A DNA stretch of 64,000 nucleotides from Streptomyces liangshanensis (GTDB lineage Bacteria; Actinomycetota; Actinomycetes; Streptomycetales; Streptomycetaceae), in assembly GCF_011694815.1 (NCBI RefSeq), contig NZ_CP050177.1, positions 1,860,001 through 1,924,000 of the forward strand. The letters run 5' to 3'. Of this stretch, positions 26,138 through 36,000 are shown piece after piece. A program made the position numbers and the translations under genes. The stretch's first letter is position 1; each line of letters begins with the position of its first letter. The notes under the pieces were generated by a model. It was not told the DNA's origin and made no database searches. It saw only the letters and a program-made list of their open reading frames with translations.

Positions 26138-29100
26138 ATCACCCGCTCCGCGCACCGCAGCCCGCGTACGGCCCGCCCGCCGGCCGTTCCCGCGTCGACC
26201 GTTCCCGAGCTGCTCGACGCGCGGGCCGCCGAACACCCCGACCGGCTCGCCCTCCAGGTCGTCGGCGGCGGCTCGGTGTCGTACGGCCTGTGGCGGGACC
26301 GGGCGCTCCGGGCGGCCGTCGGCCTGGCGGAGGCGGGGGTACGGCCGGGGGCGCGGGTCGCCCTGCGCTTCCGGAACGACGCGTGGGACCGGTTCGCCGT
26401 CGCGTTCCTGGCCGTGCAGTACGCGGGCGGGGTGCCCGTGCCCGTACGGGAGGACCTCGCCGAACCCGAGGCCGCGAGGCTGGTGGCGCTGGCCGAGGCG
26501 GGGACCGTGCTGCGGGACGCGGCCGGGGAGGGAGCGGCCGGCGGGGCGAACGTGGGCAGGGCGGCCGCCGGCGATACCGGTGCCCTGCCCGGGACCGTGG
26601 ACCTGCTCCTGGCCGACCTGCTGACGAAGCATCAGGACGTACCCGCCGAACCGCCTTACCGCGTAGGCCCGTTGGACGAGGCCCAGGTGATCGGCACGTC
26701 CGGCACCACCGGGGCGCCCAAGGGCGTGCTCGCCGCGCACGGCAACCTGACGGCGGGGCTGACCCTCAACCCCCGCCCCCGGCCGTACGCGCACTCCCGG
26801 CACGCGCTGCACGCCTTCCCGCTCGGCACGAACGCCGGGCAGGTGATGCTGCTGAACGCCCTCACCGGCGCCCCGGCCACCTTGGTCCTCCCTCGCTTCG
26901 ACGCCGAACGATTCGGCCGTACGGTCCAGGAGTTCAAGGTCGGGACGGTGTTCCTCGTCCCGTCGATGGCCGTCGAGCTGCTGAACGCGGGGACGGCGGG
27001 CGCGTACGACCTGTCGAGTGTGCTGCTGGTCAGCTCCTCGGCCGCCGCGCTGCCCGGTCCCGTCGCGACCGCCCTGGCCGCCGCGCTGCCCGGGGCCACC
27101 CTCGTCAACACGTACACCTCCGCCGAGTCCGCCCCCGCGCAGATCTCCGCGATCGTCGACACCCGGCACCCCGGGTCGGTCGGGCGCCCGGCCGACCCCG
27201 CCGACCTGCGGATCCTCGACGCGGAGGGGCGCGAGCTGGCGGCGGGCGAGGTGGGCGAGGTGTGGCTGCGCCAGCCGGGACCGCCGCGCGGTTACCTCGG
27301 CGCGGGCGCCGGGGCGGCGGACGGCGCGCGGGTGTTCCGTGACGGGTGGGTGCGGATGGGGGACCTGGGGCGGGTGGACGACGGGGGCCGGCTGTACCTG
27401 GTCGACCGGGAGAGCGACGTCATCAAGTCCGGTGCGCTGAAGGTCTCGACGCTGCGGATCGAGGAGGTCCTGCACGAACACCCCCGGGTCGCGGACGCGG
27501 CGGCGCTCGGGCTGCCACACCCGGTGATGGGCGCGGTGCCGGTGGCCGTGGTGGTGCCGGGCCCGGACGGTCTGGACCTCGACGCGCTGCGGCTCTTCCT
27601 GAGCGCCCGGCTGAGCCGGCCCGAGCTGCCGCTGCGGATCGTGCTCGCGGACCGGCTGCCGAAGAACCCGACCGGGAAGGTGGTCAAGCACCTCCTGCGC
27701 CCGCTCTTCGACGCCCCGCCGGAGGGGGCTTCGGGGGTCGGGTCTTCCGGGGCCGGGGCTCCCGGGGCGGCGGCCGTCGCGCCCGCCTCCCCGACCGAGA
27801 CGCGGCTGGCGGCGATCTGGCGCGGGCTGCTGGGGCGGACGGTGACGGACGTGGCCGCGGAGTTCTTCGCGCTCGGCGGGGACTCGTTCCGGGCGGTGCA
27901 GCTGGCGGCGGCGCTGGAGGCGGAGTTCGGGGTACGGGCGGGGACCGCGCTGATCTTCGAGCGCCCCTCGCTGCGGGCGCAGGCGGCATGGCTGGACGCG
28001 GGGGCGGCCGCCACCCGGGGTAACGGCGACCCGGCCGCCGTCACCGCGCCCGCCACGGTGACGCCGTACCTGACCCGGCTGCGGGCCCAGCCGCACGCCG
28101 TACCGCTCAGCTCGCAGCAGGAGAACTTCTTCCGCTGGATGGCGGAGGCGCCGGGCCGGGACGCGGGCGCGGTCACCGCGCTGTTCCGGGTCACGGACCG
28201 GCTGGAGCCCGGGACGCTGGGGCGCGCGCTGACCGAGGCCGTACGCAGGCATCCGGCGCTGAGGACGCGTTTCGAGCCGGTGGCGGGAGAGCCCGGGGTG
28301 GTCCGGGTGGTGCTGGACGAGGAGCCGAACGTACGGGTCACCCTGCGCGAGGCGCCCGGCGCGAGTGACGCCGAGGTGGACGCGCTGCTGCTGGCCGAGC
28401 GCGACCGGCTGACCGATCTGGCGCGCGACCCGATGGCGCGGCTGCTGGTGGTGACGCGGGGGCCCGAGGACCATGTGGTGCTGCTGGCGGTCCATCACAT
28501 GGTGGCCGACGGCTGGTCGGTGGGTGTGCTGTTGTCGGACCTGGGCGTGCTGTACTCGGCGCTGCGGCGGGGGCGGACGGCGCCGCCGGTCCGGCCGGGG
28601 CCCGGCTACCGGGAGTTGGTGGAGTGGTCGAACGCGCACTGGCCCGCGTCGCGGCGGCACTTCGCGGGGGCGCTGGCGGGGGCGCCGGCGGCGGTGGAGG
28701 TGTTCCCCGGGCGCGGGGAGGTGGCCGAGGTCCTCACCCAGGCGCACCGGTTCGACGTGCCGGCCGGTCTGGCGGAGGCCCTGCGGGCGCGGGCGGGTGA
28801 GCTGGGGGCGACGCCGTTCCTGGCGGTGACGGCGGCGTGGGCCGGGTTGCTGGCGGCGCGGAGCGGGCAGAGCGAGCTGGTGCTGATGTCGCCGGTCCCC
28901 GGGCGGCCGCGGCCGGACGCGGAGCACGCGGTGGGGTGCTTCGTGCAGTCGTTGCTGCTGCGGGTGGACGCGTCGGGGAGCCCTGGGTTCGCCGAGCTGC
29001 TGGACCGGTTGCGGGTGACGGCGACGGAGGCGCTGGACCACCAGCTTTACCCGTTCGCGGAGTTCAGCCCCGCGGCGCCGTTCGCGGCGTGGCTCCGGTA

Positions 29101-29353
29101 CGAGGCGTGGACCGCGCCTCCGCAGCTCCCGGGGGTGCGGTGCGCGCCGTGGGAGCTGCCGCGGGGCACGACGGTGCCGTGGCCCTTGCCGGGCGGGGAT
29201 CGGGGGGTGCCGGAGTTGACTGTTGTCGAGCAGCCCGGGGGTAGGTTGCGCTGTTGGTTGCAGTACAACGGGTTGGCGTTCGACGCGAGCGTGATCGCGG
29301 CGCTGGCGGAGGAGTTCGTGGACGCGCTCAGGGCGGCAACCGCCACGGCGTGA
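26138..29353 (+). CDS. NRPS protein, domains A-T-C
   Basis: About 1071 aa. The A domain (about 20-510) has A3 IGTSGTTGAPKGVLAA, A7 VRMGDLGRV and A10 NPTGKVVKHLL; the T domain (about 570-640) has ALGGDSFRAVQ; the C domain (about 660-1065) has intact HHMVADGWS. At A4 the sequence is FPLGTNAGQ, so Asn stands where amino-acid-activating domains have Asp235, and A5 is NTYTSAE, not NxYGPTE. This points to a carboxylic acid or unusual (for example beta-) amino acid. Start: no ATG/GTG/TTG fits the domain N-terminus (TVPELLDARAAEHPDRLAL). The only codon with a good Shine-Dalgarno (GGAGG-5 nt) is ATC at 26138. The GTG at 26276 would remove the first strand of the domain. Confidence 0.78.
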   Translation: MTRSAHRSPRTARPPAVPASTVPELLDARAAEHPDRLALQVVGGGSVSYGLWRDRALRAAVGLAEAGVRPGARVALRFRNDAWDRFAVAFLAVQYAGGVPVPVREDLAEPEAARLVALAEAGTVLRDAAGEGAAGGANVGRAAAGDTGALPGTVDLLLADLLTKHQDVPAEPPYRVGPLDEAQVIGTSGTTGAPKGVLAAHGNLTAGLTLNPRPRPYAHSRHALHAFPLGTNAGQVMLLNALTGAPATLVLPRFDAERFGRTVQEFKVGTVFLVPSMAVELLNAGTAGAYDLSSVLLVSSSAAALPGPVATALAAALPGATLVNTYTSAESAPAQISAIVDTRHPGSVGRPADPADLRILDAEGRELAAGEVGEVWLRQPGPPRGYLGAGAGAADGARVFRDGWVRMGDLGRVDDGGRLYLVDRESDVIKSGALKVSTLRIEEVLHEHPRVADAAALGLPHPVMGAVPVAVVVPGPDGLDLDALRLFLSARLSRPELPLRIVLADRLPKNPTGKVVKHLLRPLFDAPPEGASGVGSSGAGAPGAAAVAPASPTETRLAAIWRGLLGRTVTDVAAEFFALGGDSFRAVQLAAALEAEFGVRAGTALIFERPSLRAQAAWLDAGAAATRGNGDPAAVTAPATVTPYLTRLRAQPHAVPLSSQQENFFRWMAEAPGRDAGAVTALFRVTDRLEPGTLGRALTEAVRRHPALRTRFEPVAGEPGVVRVVLDEEPNVRVTLREAPGASDAEVDALLLAERDRLTDLARDPMARLLVVTRGPEDHVVLLAVHHMVADGWSVGVLLSDLGVLYSALRRGRTAPPVRPGPGYRELVEWSNAHWPASRRHFAGALAGAPAAVEVFPGRGEVAEVLTQAHRFDVPAGLAEALRARAGELGATPFLAVTAAWAGLLAARSGQSELVLMSPVPGRPRPDAEHAVGCFVQSLLLRVDASGSPGFAELLDRLRVTATEALDHQLYPFAEFSPAAPFAAWLRYEAWTAPPQLPGVRCAPWELPRGTTVPWPLPGGDRGVPELTVVEQPGGRLRCWLQYNGLAFDASVIAALAEEFVDALRAATATA

Positions 29354-29378
29354 ACGCCGCCACCGCTACCGCGGCGGT

Positions 29379-29497
29379 GTCCTCAATCGCCGGACGGGCT
29401 TGGAATGCCCGCCTCGTGCCGGAAGGGATCCGCGGAGGCGCGGACAGGCTTGACGGGCCCGTCCGCGCCACATCAAGCCCGTCCGGCGTTTGAGGAC
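29379..29497. repeat. Long interrupted palindrome (REP-like), convergent terminator
   Basis: The 24-nt arms 29379-29402 and 29474-29497 are complementary except at one position; the core is CGCCGGACGGGCTTG. A second nested pair, GGCGCGGAC / GTCCGCGCC (29437-29445, 29461-29469), makes a branched structure. I recall this CCGGACGGGCTTG palindrome as a frequent intergenic repeat in Streptomyces genomes. Here it closes the convergent A-T-C and mbtH transcripts. Confidence 0.8.
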
Positions 29498-29525
29498 AAC
29501 CGTCACGCGGGGGTGGCCCGACGGG

Positions 29526-29693
29526 TCAGGGGCGGGCGCTCAAGGGGCGGAGGTCTGTCCAGACCTCGCCGATCCTCGCCAGGCACTCGTCCCGCGTCCC
29601 GCGCGTCCCCTCGGCGCGCCACCCCGCCGGGATCTCCTGGTCCGTCGGCCAGACCGAGTACTGCTCCTCGTGATTGACGACCACCGCAAACAT
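29526..29693 (-). CDS. MbtH-like protein
   Basis: 55 aa. Small chaperone that binds and activates NRPS adenylation domains. Family pattern intact: [19 protein letters not shown], then [19 protein letters not shown] at 29693 behind GAGGAGG; an upstream in-frame start would only add the leader containing that RBS. It is the last gene of the minus-strand NRPS operon, 43 nt after the C-A-T gene. Confidence 0.93.
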   Translation of the reverse strand: MFAVVVNHEEQYSVWPTDQEIPAGWRAEGTRGTRDECLARIGEVWTDLRPLSARP

Positions 29694-29736
29694 CGTTTCC
29701 TCCTCAAGACATGGGACCAACCGAACAACCCAGCGC

Positions 29737-32700
29737 TCACGGCGACAGCCGCTCCGCCGCCTCCCCCTCCGACAGCGCGTCGATCTCCGCGATCAGCAGC
29801 TCCTCCACGCGCGCCGCCAGGTCCGCCAGCACCCGGTGGTCGAAGACGTCCCGGATGCTGATCTCCAGGCCCGCCACCGAGCGGATCCTCGCGGCCACCC
29901 GCGTGACCCGCAGCGAGTCGCCGCCGAGCGAGAAGAAGTCGTCCCGCGCGCCCACCCGCTCGACGCCCAGCACCTCTTCCCACAACTCCGCGACCAGCGC
30001 CTCCGCGTCCGTGCGGGGCGGGACGAACGCGGGCGCGGCGACCGCCGGGCCCGGCAGGGGCAGCGCCGAGACGTCCGGTTTGCCGTTGACCGTCAGCGGC
30101 AGCCGGTCGAGGACCGCCAGCCCGCTCGGCACCATGAAGGCCGGGAGCAACCCCTCCAGGTGGGCGAGGAGTTCGGGGACGACGGGGGTGGCGCCCGGCG
30201 CCGGGACCACGTAGCCCAGCAGCCGCCCTTCCCGTACGGCCACCAGCGCGTGGGCCACGGCCGGGTGCGCGGTCAGCGCGTGTTCCACCTCGCCGGGCTC
30301 GATCCGGTAGCCGCGGAGCTTCACCTGCCCGTCCGTCCGGCCGAGGAACTCCAGCTCCCCGTCCGGCAGTCGGCGCACCCGGTCGCCCGTGCGGTACATC
30401 CGGGTGCCGTCCGCCGCGAACGGATCCGGCAGGAAGCGCTCGGCCGTCAGCCCGGCCCGGCCCGCGTATCCCCGGGCCAATCCGCGTCCGCCGAGGAAGA
30501 GTTCGCCCTCGGTCCCGTCGGGCACCAGCCCGAGCCGTTCGTCCAGCACGTAGCAGCGCACCCCGGCCAGCGGCCGCCCGATCGGCGGCCGGGCGACCAC
30601 GGCCCCCGGCGGCGCGGACGGAAGCGTCAGGTCCGCGCTCGTGGCGATGACCGTCGCCTCCGTCGGACCGTACGTGTTGACGAGCCGGATCCGCCCGCCG
30701 TGCCGCGCGTGCCAGCGGGCCAGTACGGTGCCGTCGACCGCCGAGCCGCCCAGCACGACCAGGCGCAGGTCGGCCGGCCAGGTGAACTCGTCCTCCATCA
30801 GGACCAGTTCGTGCCAGTACGCGGTCGGCAGATCGAGGACCGTGACCCCCGCGCCTCCCCCGGAACGCAGGACGTCGGGGAGCGTACGGGACCCGCCGGG
30901 CAGCAGCACGCAGCACGCGCCGGACGCCAGGGCGGGCCAGATCTCCTCCGCGTGGGTGTCGAACCCGAGGGAGGCGAACTGGACGATCCGGTCGCCGGGC
31001 CGAAGGCCGTACCCCTGCGCCCCGGCCGTTCCGGTCGCCGCCGTCCCGGTCATCCACGCCACCCGGTCGGCCAGCGCGCCCTGTTCGACCACCACTCCCT
31101 TGGGGCGTCCGGTGGACCCGGAGGTGAAGAGCACGTACGCCGGGCCGCTCTCCGGTCCTGCCTGCGAAGCACCGGACGGGACCGTCGCCCCGTCGGGCCA
31201 CTCCGTGGGGACGGCGAGAGACGGGATCCCCAGGTCAGGCCCCTCCCCCGCGGTGATCAGCAGCCGCGCTCCCCCGTCCGCGACCAACTGCCGCAGCCGT
31301 TCCAGGGGATACGCCTCGTCCAGCGGCAGGTAGCCGCCGCCCGCCTTCCACACCGCGAGGAGCGCGGTCACCAGCGCGTAGGACGGAGGGATCCGTACCG
31401 CCGCCACCCCGCCGTCCACCGGACCGATCCGTGCGGCCAACAGCGAGGAGCGGCGGTCCAGTTCGGCGTACGAGAGGGTGCCCTCGCCGAGCGCCAGCGC
31501 GGGCGCGTCGGGGCGCAGCGCGACCTGTTCGGCGAAGCGCGCGAGGACCGTACGGCGGCCGGGGTCCACCCCCGGTCCGGTGCCGCGCGCGAGCACGGCG
31601 GCCCGCTCCTCCGCGTCGAGCAGCCAGTCGCCGTGCACGGGGAGGAGCGGATCGGCGGTGGCCCGGGTCAGGAGGGTGCGGTAGCGCCGGGCCAGGGTCT
31701 CGACCGTCGACCGGTCGAACAGCTCCTCGTCGTACGAGAAGGAGCACGTCAGCCCGGCCTCCGTCCGCCAGGTGTCCAGCAGCAGGTCGGCCTTGGCCCG
31801 GGCGAAGCCCGAGTCCAGCGACAACAGGGTGACCCCGGCGGGGAGTTCCGGTTCGGCGGCGCCGCCGCCCGTCTCGTGCTGGCTCTGGAGCACGAAGAGC
31901 GTCCGGAAGGGCAGCCCGCCGGGCGCCTCGCCGAGGTCGGCCGCCAGCCGCTCCAGCGGTACGTCCTGGTGGGCGAGCGCGCCCATGGTCGCGGACCGCA
32001 CCCGGCGCAGCACGGTACGGAAGTCGGGCCCGCGGCCCGCGTCGCCGCGCAGGTCCGCCCGGATCACGGCGGTCCGGGTGAAGTAGCCGATGAGCGCCTC
32101 GTGCGCCACGTCGGGGCGGCCCGCGAGCGGCGTACCGACGGTGAAGTCGTCCTGGCCGCACCAGCGGCCCAGCACGGCCTGGTAGGCGGTGAGGAGCACC
32201 ATGAAGGGGGTGCAGCGCTCCTGCCGGGCCAACTGGTCGACGGCCGCGGTCAGTTCGGGGCCGAGTGCGAGGTCCGCGAATCCGGCGGGCCGCAGCGGTT
32301 CGGCCGGCCGGGGGCGGTCCCGCGGCAGCCGCAGGGGCTCCGCGCCCGCCAGCCGGTCCCGCCAGTGGGCGTACGCCCGCTCCTGCTCGTCGGGGCCGAG
32401 CCTGGCCTCCTCCGCGCGGGCGTGGTCCCCGTACTGGAGTGCCAGGGCGGGCAGTTGGGGTACGGAGCCGGTCAGCGCGGCCCCGTACAGCGTGAGCAGT
32501 TCGTGCCAGAGCACCCCGGACGACCAGCCGTCGCCCGCGATGTGGTGCAGCACCAGGCACAGGGCGTGCTCGTCCTCGCCCGCGCGGACCAGCACGGCCC
32601 GCAGCGGGGGTCCGGCGGCGAGGTCGAAGGGCGTGTTGACGTGCGGGGCGACCGCCTCGGTCAGCAGCCGGTCGACGTCGTCCTCACCGGCCGGGGACAC

Positions 32701-33021
32701 GTCGTGCCGGACGAGCGGGACGGCGGTGGGCGGGTCGACGACCTGCCGGGGCCCGTCGCCGACCACCACGAAGCGGGTACGGAGGATCTCGTGCCGGGCC
32801 GTGAGGGCGTCCAGGGCCCCGCGCAGGGCGGGGACGTCGAGCGGGCCGCGCCAGCGCCGTACGAGATAGAGGTGGTAGCCGGTGTCGGTGGGGTCGAGTT
32901 GTTGCAGGAACCACAGCCGGCGCTGGTCCACGGTGAGCGGGTGGTCGGTGGTGTGACGCCCGGGGGGCGTCGGGGCCGGCGCCTGGGACGGCGTCGGCGT
33001 CGGGTCAACGGCCGCTGTCAT
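29737..33021 (-). CDS. NRPS module C-A-T, predicted basic amino acid
   Basis: 1094 aa. C domain (about 25-460) with [10 protein letters not shown] domain (about 480-985) with A3 [16 protein letters not shown]5 NTYGPTEA, A7 [10 protein letters not shown]10 [10 protein letters not shown] domain (about 1010-1080) with SLGGDSLRV. Reading the ten specificity positions by eye gives D-T-E-D-V-G-T-V-I-K. Acidic residues at the 239 and 278 equivalents suggest a basic side chain (Orn, Lys, Arg or relative). No epimerisation, methylation or TE domain. The ATG overlaps the end of the NRPS-MFS gene by 17 nt, so translation is coupled. It needs the MbtH encoded just downstream, or another. Confidence 0.88.
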   Translation of the reverse strand: MTAAVDPTPTPSQAPAPTPPGRHTTDHPLTVDQRRLWFLQQLDPTDTGYHLYLVRRWRGPLDVPALRGALDALTARHEILRTRFVVVGDGPRQVVDPPTAVPLVRHDVSPAGEDDVDRLLTEAVAPHVNTPFDLAAGPPLRAVLVRAGEDEHALCLVLHHIAGDGWSSGVLWHELLTLYGAALTGSVPQLPALALQYGDHARAEEARLGPDEQERAYAHWRDRLAGAEPLRLPRDRPRPAEPLRPAGFADLALGPELTAAVDQLARQERCTPFMVLLTAYQAVLGRWCGQDDFTVGTPLAGRPDVAHEALIGYFTRTAVIRADLRGDAGRGPDFRTVLRRVRSATMGALAHQDVPLERLAADLGEAPGGLPFRTLFVLQSQHETGGGAAEPELPAGVTLLSLDSGFARAKADLLLDTWRTEAGLTCSFSYDEELFDRSTVETLARRYRTLLTRATADPLLPVHGDWLLDAEERAAVLARGTGPGVDPGRRTVLARFAEQVALRPDAPALALGEGTLSYAELDRRSSLLAARIGPVDGGVAAVRIPPSYALVTALLAVWKAGGGYLPLDEAYPLERLRQLVADGGARLLITAGEGPDLGIPSLAVPTEWPDGATVPSGASQAGPESGPAYVLFTSGSTGRPKGVVVEQGALADRVAWMTGTAATGTAGAQGYGLRPGDRIVQFASLGFDTHAEEIWPALASGACCVLLPGGSRTLPDVLRSGGGAGVTVLDLPTAYWHELVLMEDEFTWPADLRLVVLGGSAVDGTVLARWHARHGGRIRLVNTYGPTEATVIATSADLTLPSAPPGAVVARPPIGRPLAGVRCYVLDERLGLVPDGTEGELFLGGRGLARGYAGRAGLTAERFLPDPFAADGTRMYRTGDRVRRLPDGELEFLGRTDGQVKLRGYRIEPGEVEHALTAHPAVAHALVAVREGRLLGYVVPAPGATPVVPELLAHLEGLLPAFMVPSGLAVLDRLPLTVNGKPDVSALPLPGPAVAAPAFVPPRTDAEALVAELWEEVLGVERVGARDDFFSLGGDSLRVTRVAARIRSVAGLEISIRDVFDHRVLADLAARVEELLIAEIDALSEGEAAERLSP

Positions 33022-36000
33022 GGGCCACCTTGTCCTTCGTACGGGCTTGCAGGGTCTCCAGGCCGACCAGGTCGTCGGAGACGGCGTCGGGCACTTCGCG
33101 GTCGAACCGGGCGAGGACGGGGATCCGCAGGCAGGTCACGGCGAGCAGGGCCATCGCGAGGCCGAAGAGCAGGTAGAGCAGGCCGATTCCGCGGCCCTCG
33201 CCGGTGCCGATGACCTGTCCGACGGTGCCGGCGAGCGCGCCGTGCTCCTCCATCAGCGGCTGGAGCAGGCCGGGGGCGAACGGGGCGATCACGGCGAAGC
33301 CGACCGGCAGGGTGGACCAGGCGACCATGGTGTTGACGGCGATGATCCGGCCGTGGAAGCGCAGCGGCACCTTGGTCTGGATGATCGTCGCGTACGTACC
33401 GTTGAGCAGCGCGAGGCCGAGTGTCATGCCGAACGCGCCGAGGGCGACGAGCGGCAGCGAGGGGCGCAGCCCGGTGAGGACGCAGGCGACGGCCAGTCCG
33501 GCCGTGGCGTACAGGACGCCGCGCAGCCGGTGGTGGCGGGGGCCGCCCCAGATGAGCAGGGTGAGGCCGCCGACCACCGCGCCCGCGCCCGCCGCGACGG
33601 CGACCCAGCCGGTGGCGGCGAGGTCGGCGAAGGAGAGCACGAGCGGGGTGGTGAGGAGGAAGAGCGGGGACAGGAAGATGTTGAGCGCGGCGAAGAACAG
33701 GAGCATCGCGCGGAAGTGGCGGCTGCCGAGCGCCCGCCGGAACCCGCCCTTGATCTCCTCCAGCACGCTTTCCCTGCGCACGGCCGCCATGGCCTTCGGG
33801 AAGCGCACGGCGAGGGTGATCGCTACGGCCGCGGTGTAGCTGATGACGTCGATGACGAGGATGCCGCCGAGTCCGATGCCCGCGAGCAGTCCGACGGCGA
33901 ACAGCGGGACGAGGAACTGGGCGAAGCCGAGGGCCATTTGGGTCACGCCGTTGGCGCGGCCGAGGAAGCGCTTGGGGACGAGTTGGGGCACGGACGAGCC
34001 CCAGGCGAAGCGCTGGAAGACGAGCGCCAGGGAGAGGAGCGCGATCAGGGTGTAGGCGTGCCAGACGTGGAGGCTGTCGGTGAGGTAGAGGACGAGCAGC
34101 GCGGCCTGGGTGGCGCCGGCCGCGAGGTCACCGGCGAGCATGACCTTGCGGCGGTCGCTGCGGTCGACGACGGCTCCGGCGAGGGGGGCGGCGAGGATGC
34201 CGGGGACGAGGGCGCAGGCGGCGAGCAGGCCGAAGCTGGTGAGCGAGCCGGTCCTGAGGTAGATCCAGATGGGCAGGGCGAACTCGGTCAGGGCCGAGCC
34301 GATCATCGAGACCTGCTGGCCGGTGGCGACGGCCAGGAAGCGGCCGAGGCTGGGCCGTACGACGGTCCGGTCGTCGTGCGCCGCGCCGGCGTCCGGTGCC
34401 GCGCCCGCCTCCCGGGCCGCCGCCGGGGCCTCGGCGCCGGCGGACGCGCCGGCCGCGGACTCCCGGTCCCGTGTCCCTTGCCCTTCGCCCTCCCGCGAGA
34501 CTCCCTCCAGCCACCAGGTGGCGCCGGGGGTACGGGCATGGCGCCGGTCGTCGCCCTCCGCGACGGCCGGGGCCACCTCGGTGAGGACGACGGCCAGTTC
34601 CTCCGCGCGGTACTTGAGGAAGAAGTGCCCCGCCTCGTCCAGCACCACCACGGCGGCGGTGTCGGTGAGGCGGTGCCACTCGCGGTAGCGCTCCTGGTAG
34701 AACTCGGTCGCCGGGTCGCGGTCGCCCGCCACCGCGATGACCGGGGCCCGCAGGCGCCCGCCCTCGGTGCGGAACAGCTCCCCGAAGTAGCGTTCGGCCT
34801 CCTTGGTGCCGGTACGCCGGTTGTGGACGATCAGCCGCAGTTGCTCGGCGCTGAAGTCGTCGGTGTCCAGGCCCGCGGCCGTGAGCGCGTTGACCATGTC
34901 CTGGTCGCTGCGCAGCCGGTCCACGAACGCCGAGAAGCGTTCGGCGAGCACAGCGCCCCGGCTCTCGGGACGGGCGAAGGGGAAGATGCCGCCGAGGTGG
35001 ACGGCGTCGACCTCGCGGCCCGCCGCCTCCAGCCGCCGGGCGACCTCGACGATCAGCATCACCCCGAGGCCGCAGTGGCCGTAGAGCACGATCCGGCCCT
35101 CGACGCCGTCCAGGATCTCCTGCGCGGTCTCGGCGGCCACCTCGTCGAACGGCCGTGCCTCCTCGCCCAGTTCGTGTCCCGGTACGGCGAGCGAGTGCAG
35201 CGCCCAGTCCGCCGGGAGCGCGTCCGCGAGGGGCTTGTAGATGAGGGCGCTGCCGCCGCCGTAGGGCGCGCAGACCACACTGCCGGTGGTGCGGGTACGG
35301 GGCGGGGTGAGCCGGTGCAGGAGCTTGCGCGGGCCCCGGTCCTCGTCGGACGAGTCGAGCAGGGCGGCGAGCGCCCGTACCGTCGCGTGCTGGAAGAGGT
35401 CCATCACCCCCAGCCCCGCGGCCTGTTCGGGCAGGGCGCGGCGCAGCCGGGCGACCACCTGGGTGGCCATGAGCGAGTGGCCGCCGAGGACGAAGAAGTC
35501 GTCCAGCGCGCCGATGTGCTCCACGTCGAGCAGGTCGGCCCAGAGGGACGCGATCAGCTCCTCGGTGGCGCCCTCGGGCGGGAGGTCCTCGCCCGTACCG
35601 GCGCCGCTGTCCTCGGGGGCGGGCAGCGCGGCGCGGTCGACCTTGCCGTGCGCGAGCAGCGGGAGGCGGTCGAGGACGACGTACCGGGCCGGGATCATGT
35701 AGTCCGGCAGGACGTCGAGCAGGCGGGTGCGCAGCTCGGCCGGGGCGGGCGGTTCGCCGTCGCCCGAGCGTTCCAGGTAGCCGACCAGCTGTTGTTTCAC
35801 GCCCTCGCCCCGGGCGATCACCACGGCCTGTCCGACACCGTCCACGGCGGCGAGCGCGGCCTCGATCTCGCCGGGCTCGACGCGGTAGCCGCGTACCTTG
35901 ATCTGGTGGTCGGCGCGGCCGAGGAACTCCAGTTCGCCGTCGGCCCGTTGGCGTACGAGATCGCCCGTGCGGTACATGCGGGCGCCGGGCTCGTCGGTGA

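Noticed and set aside
26276..29353. GTG at 26276 as the start of the A-T-C gene
   Set aside because: It would delete the first strands of the A domain, lacks an RBS, and the frame upstream continues the domain back to 26138.
29674..33213. An 1179-codon plus-strand open frame across the C-A-T gene
   Set aside because: Same shadow effect, with no recognisable motif; the antisense frame is clearly an NRPS module.
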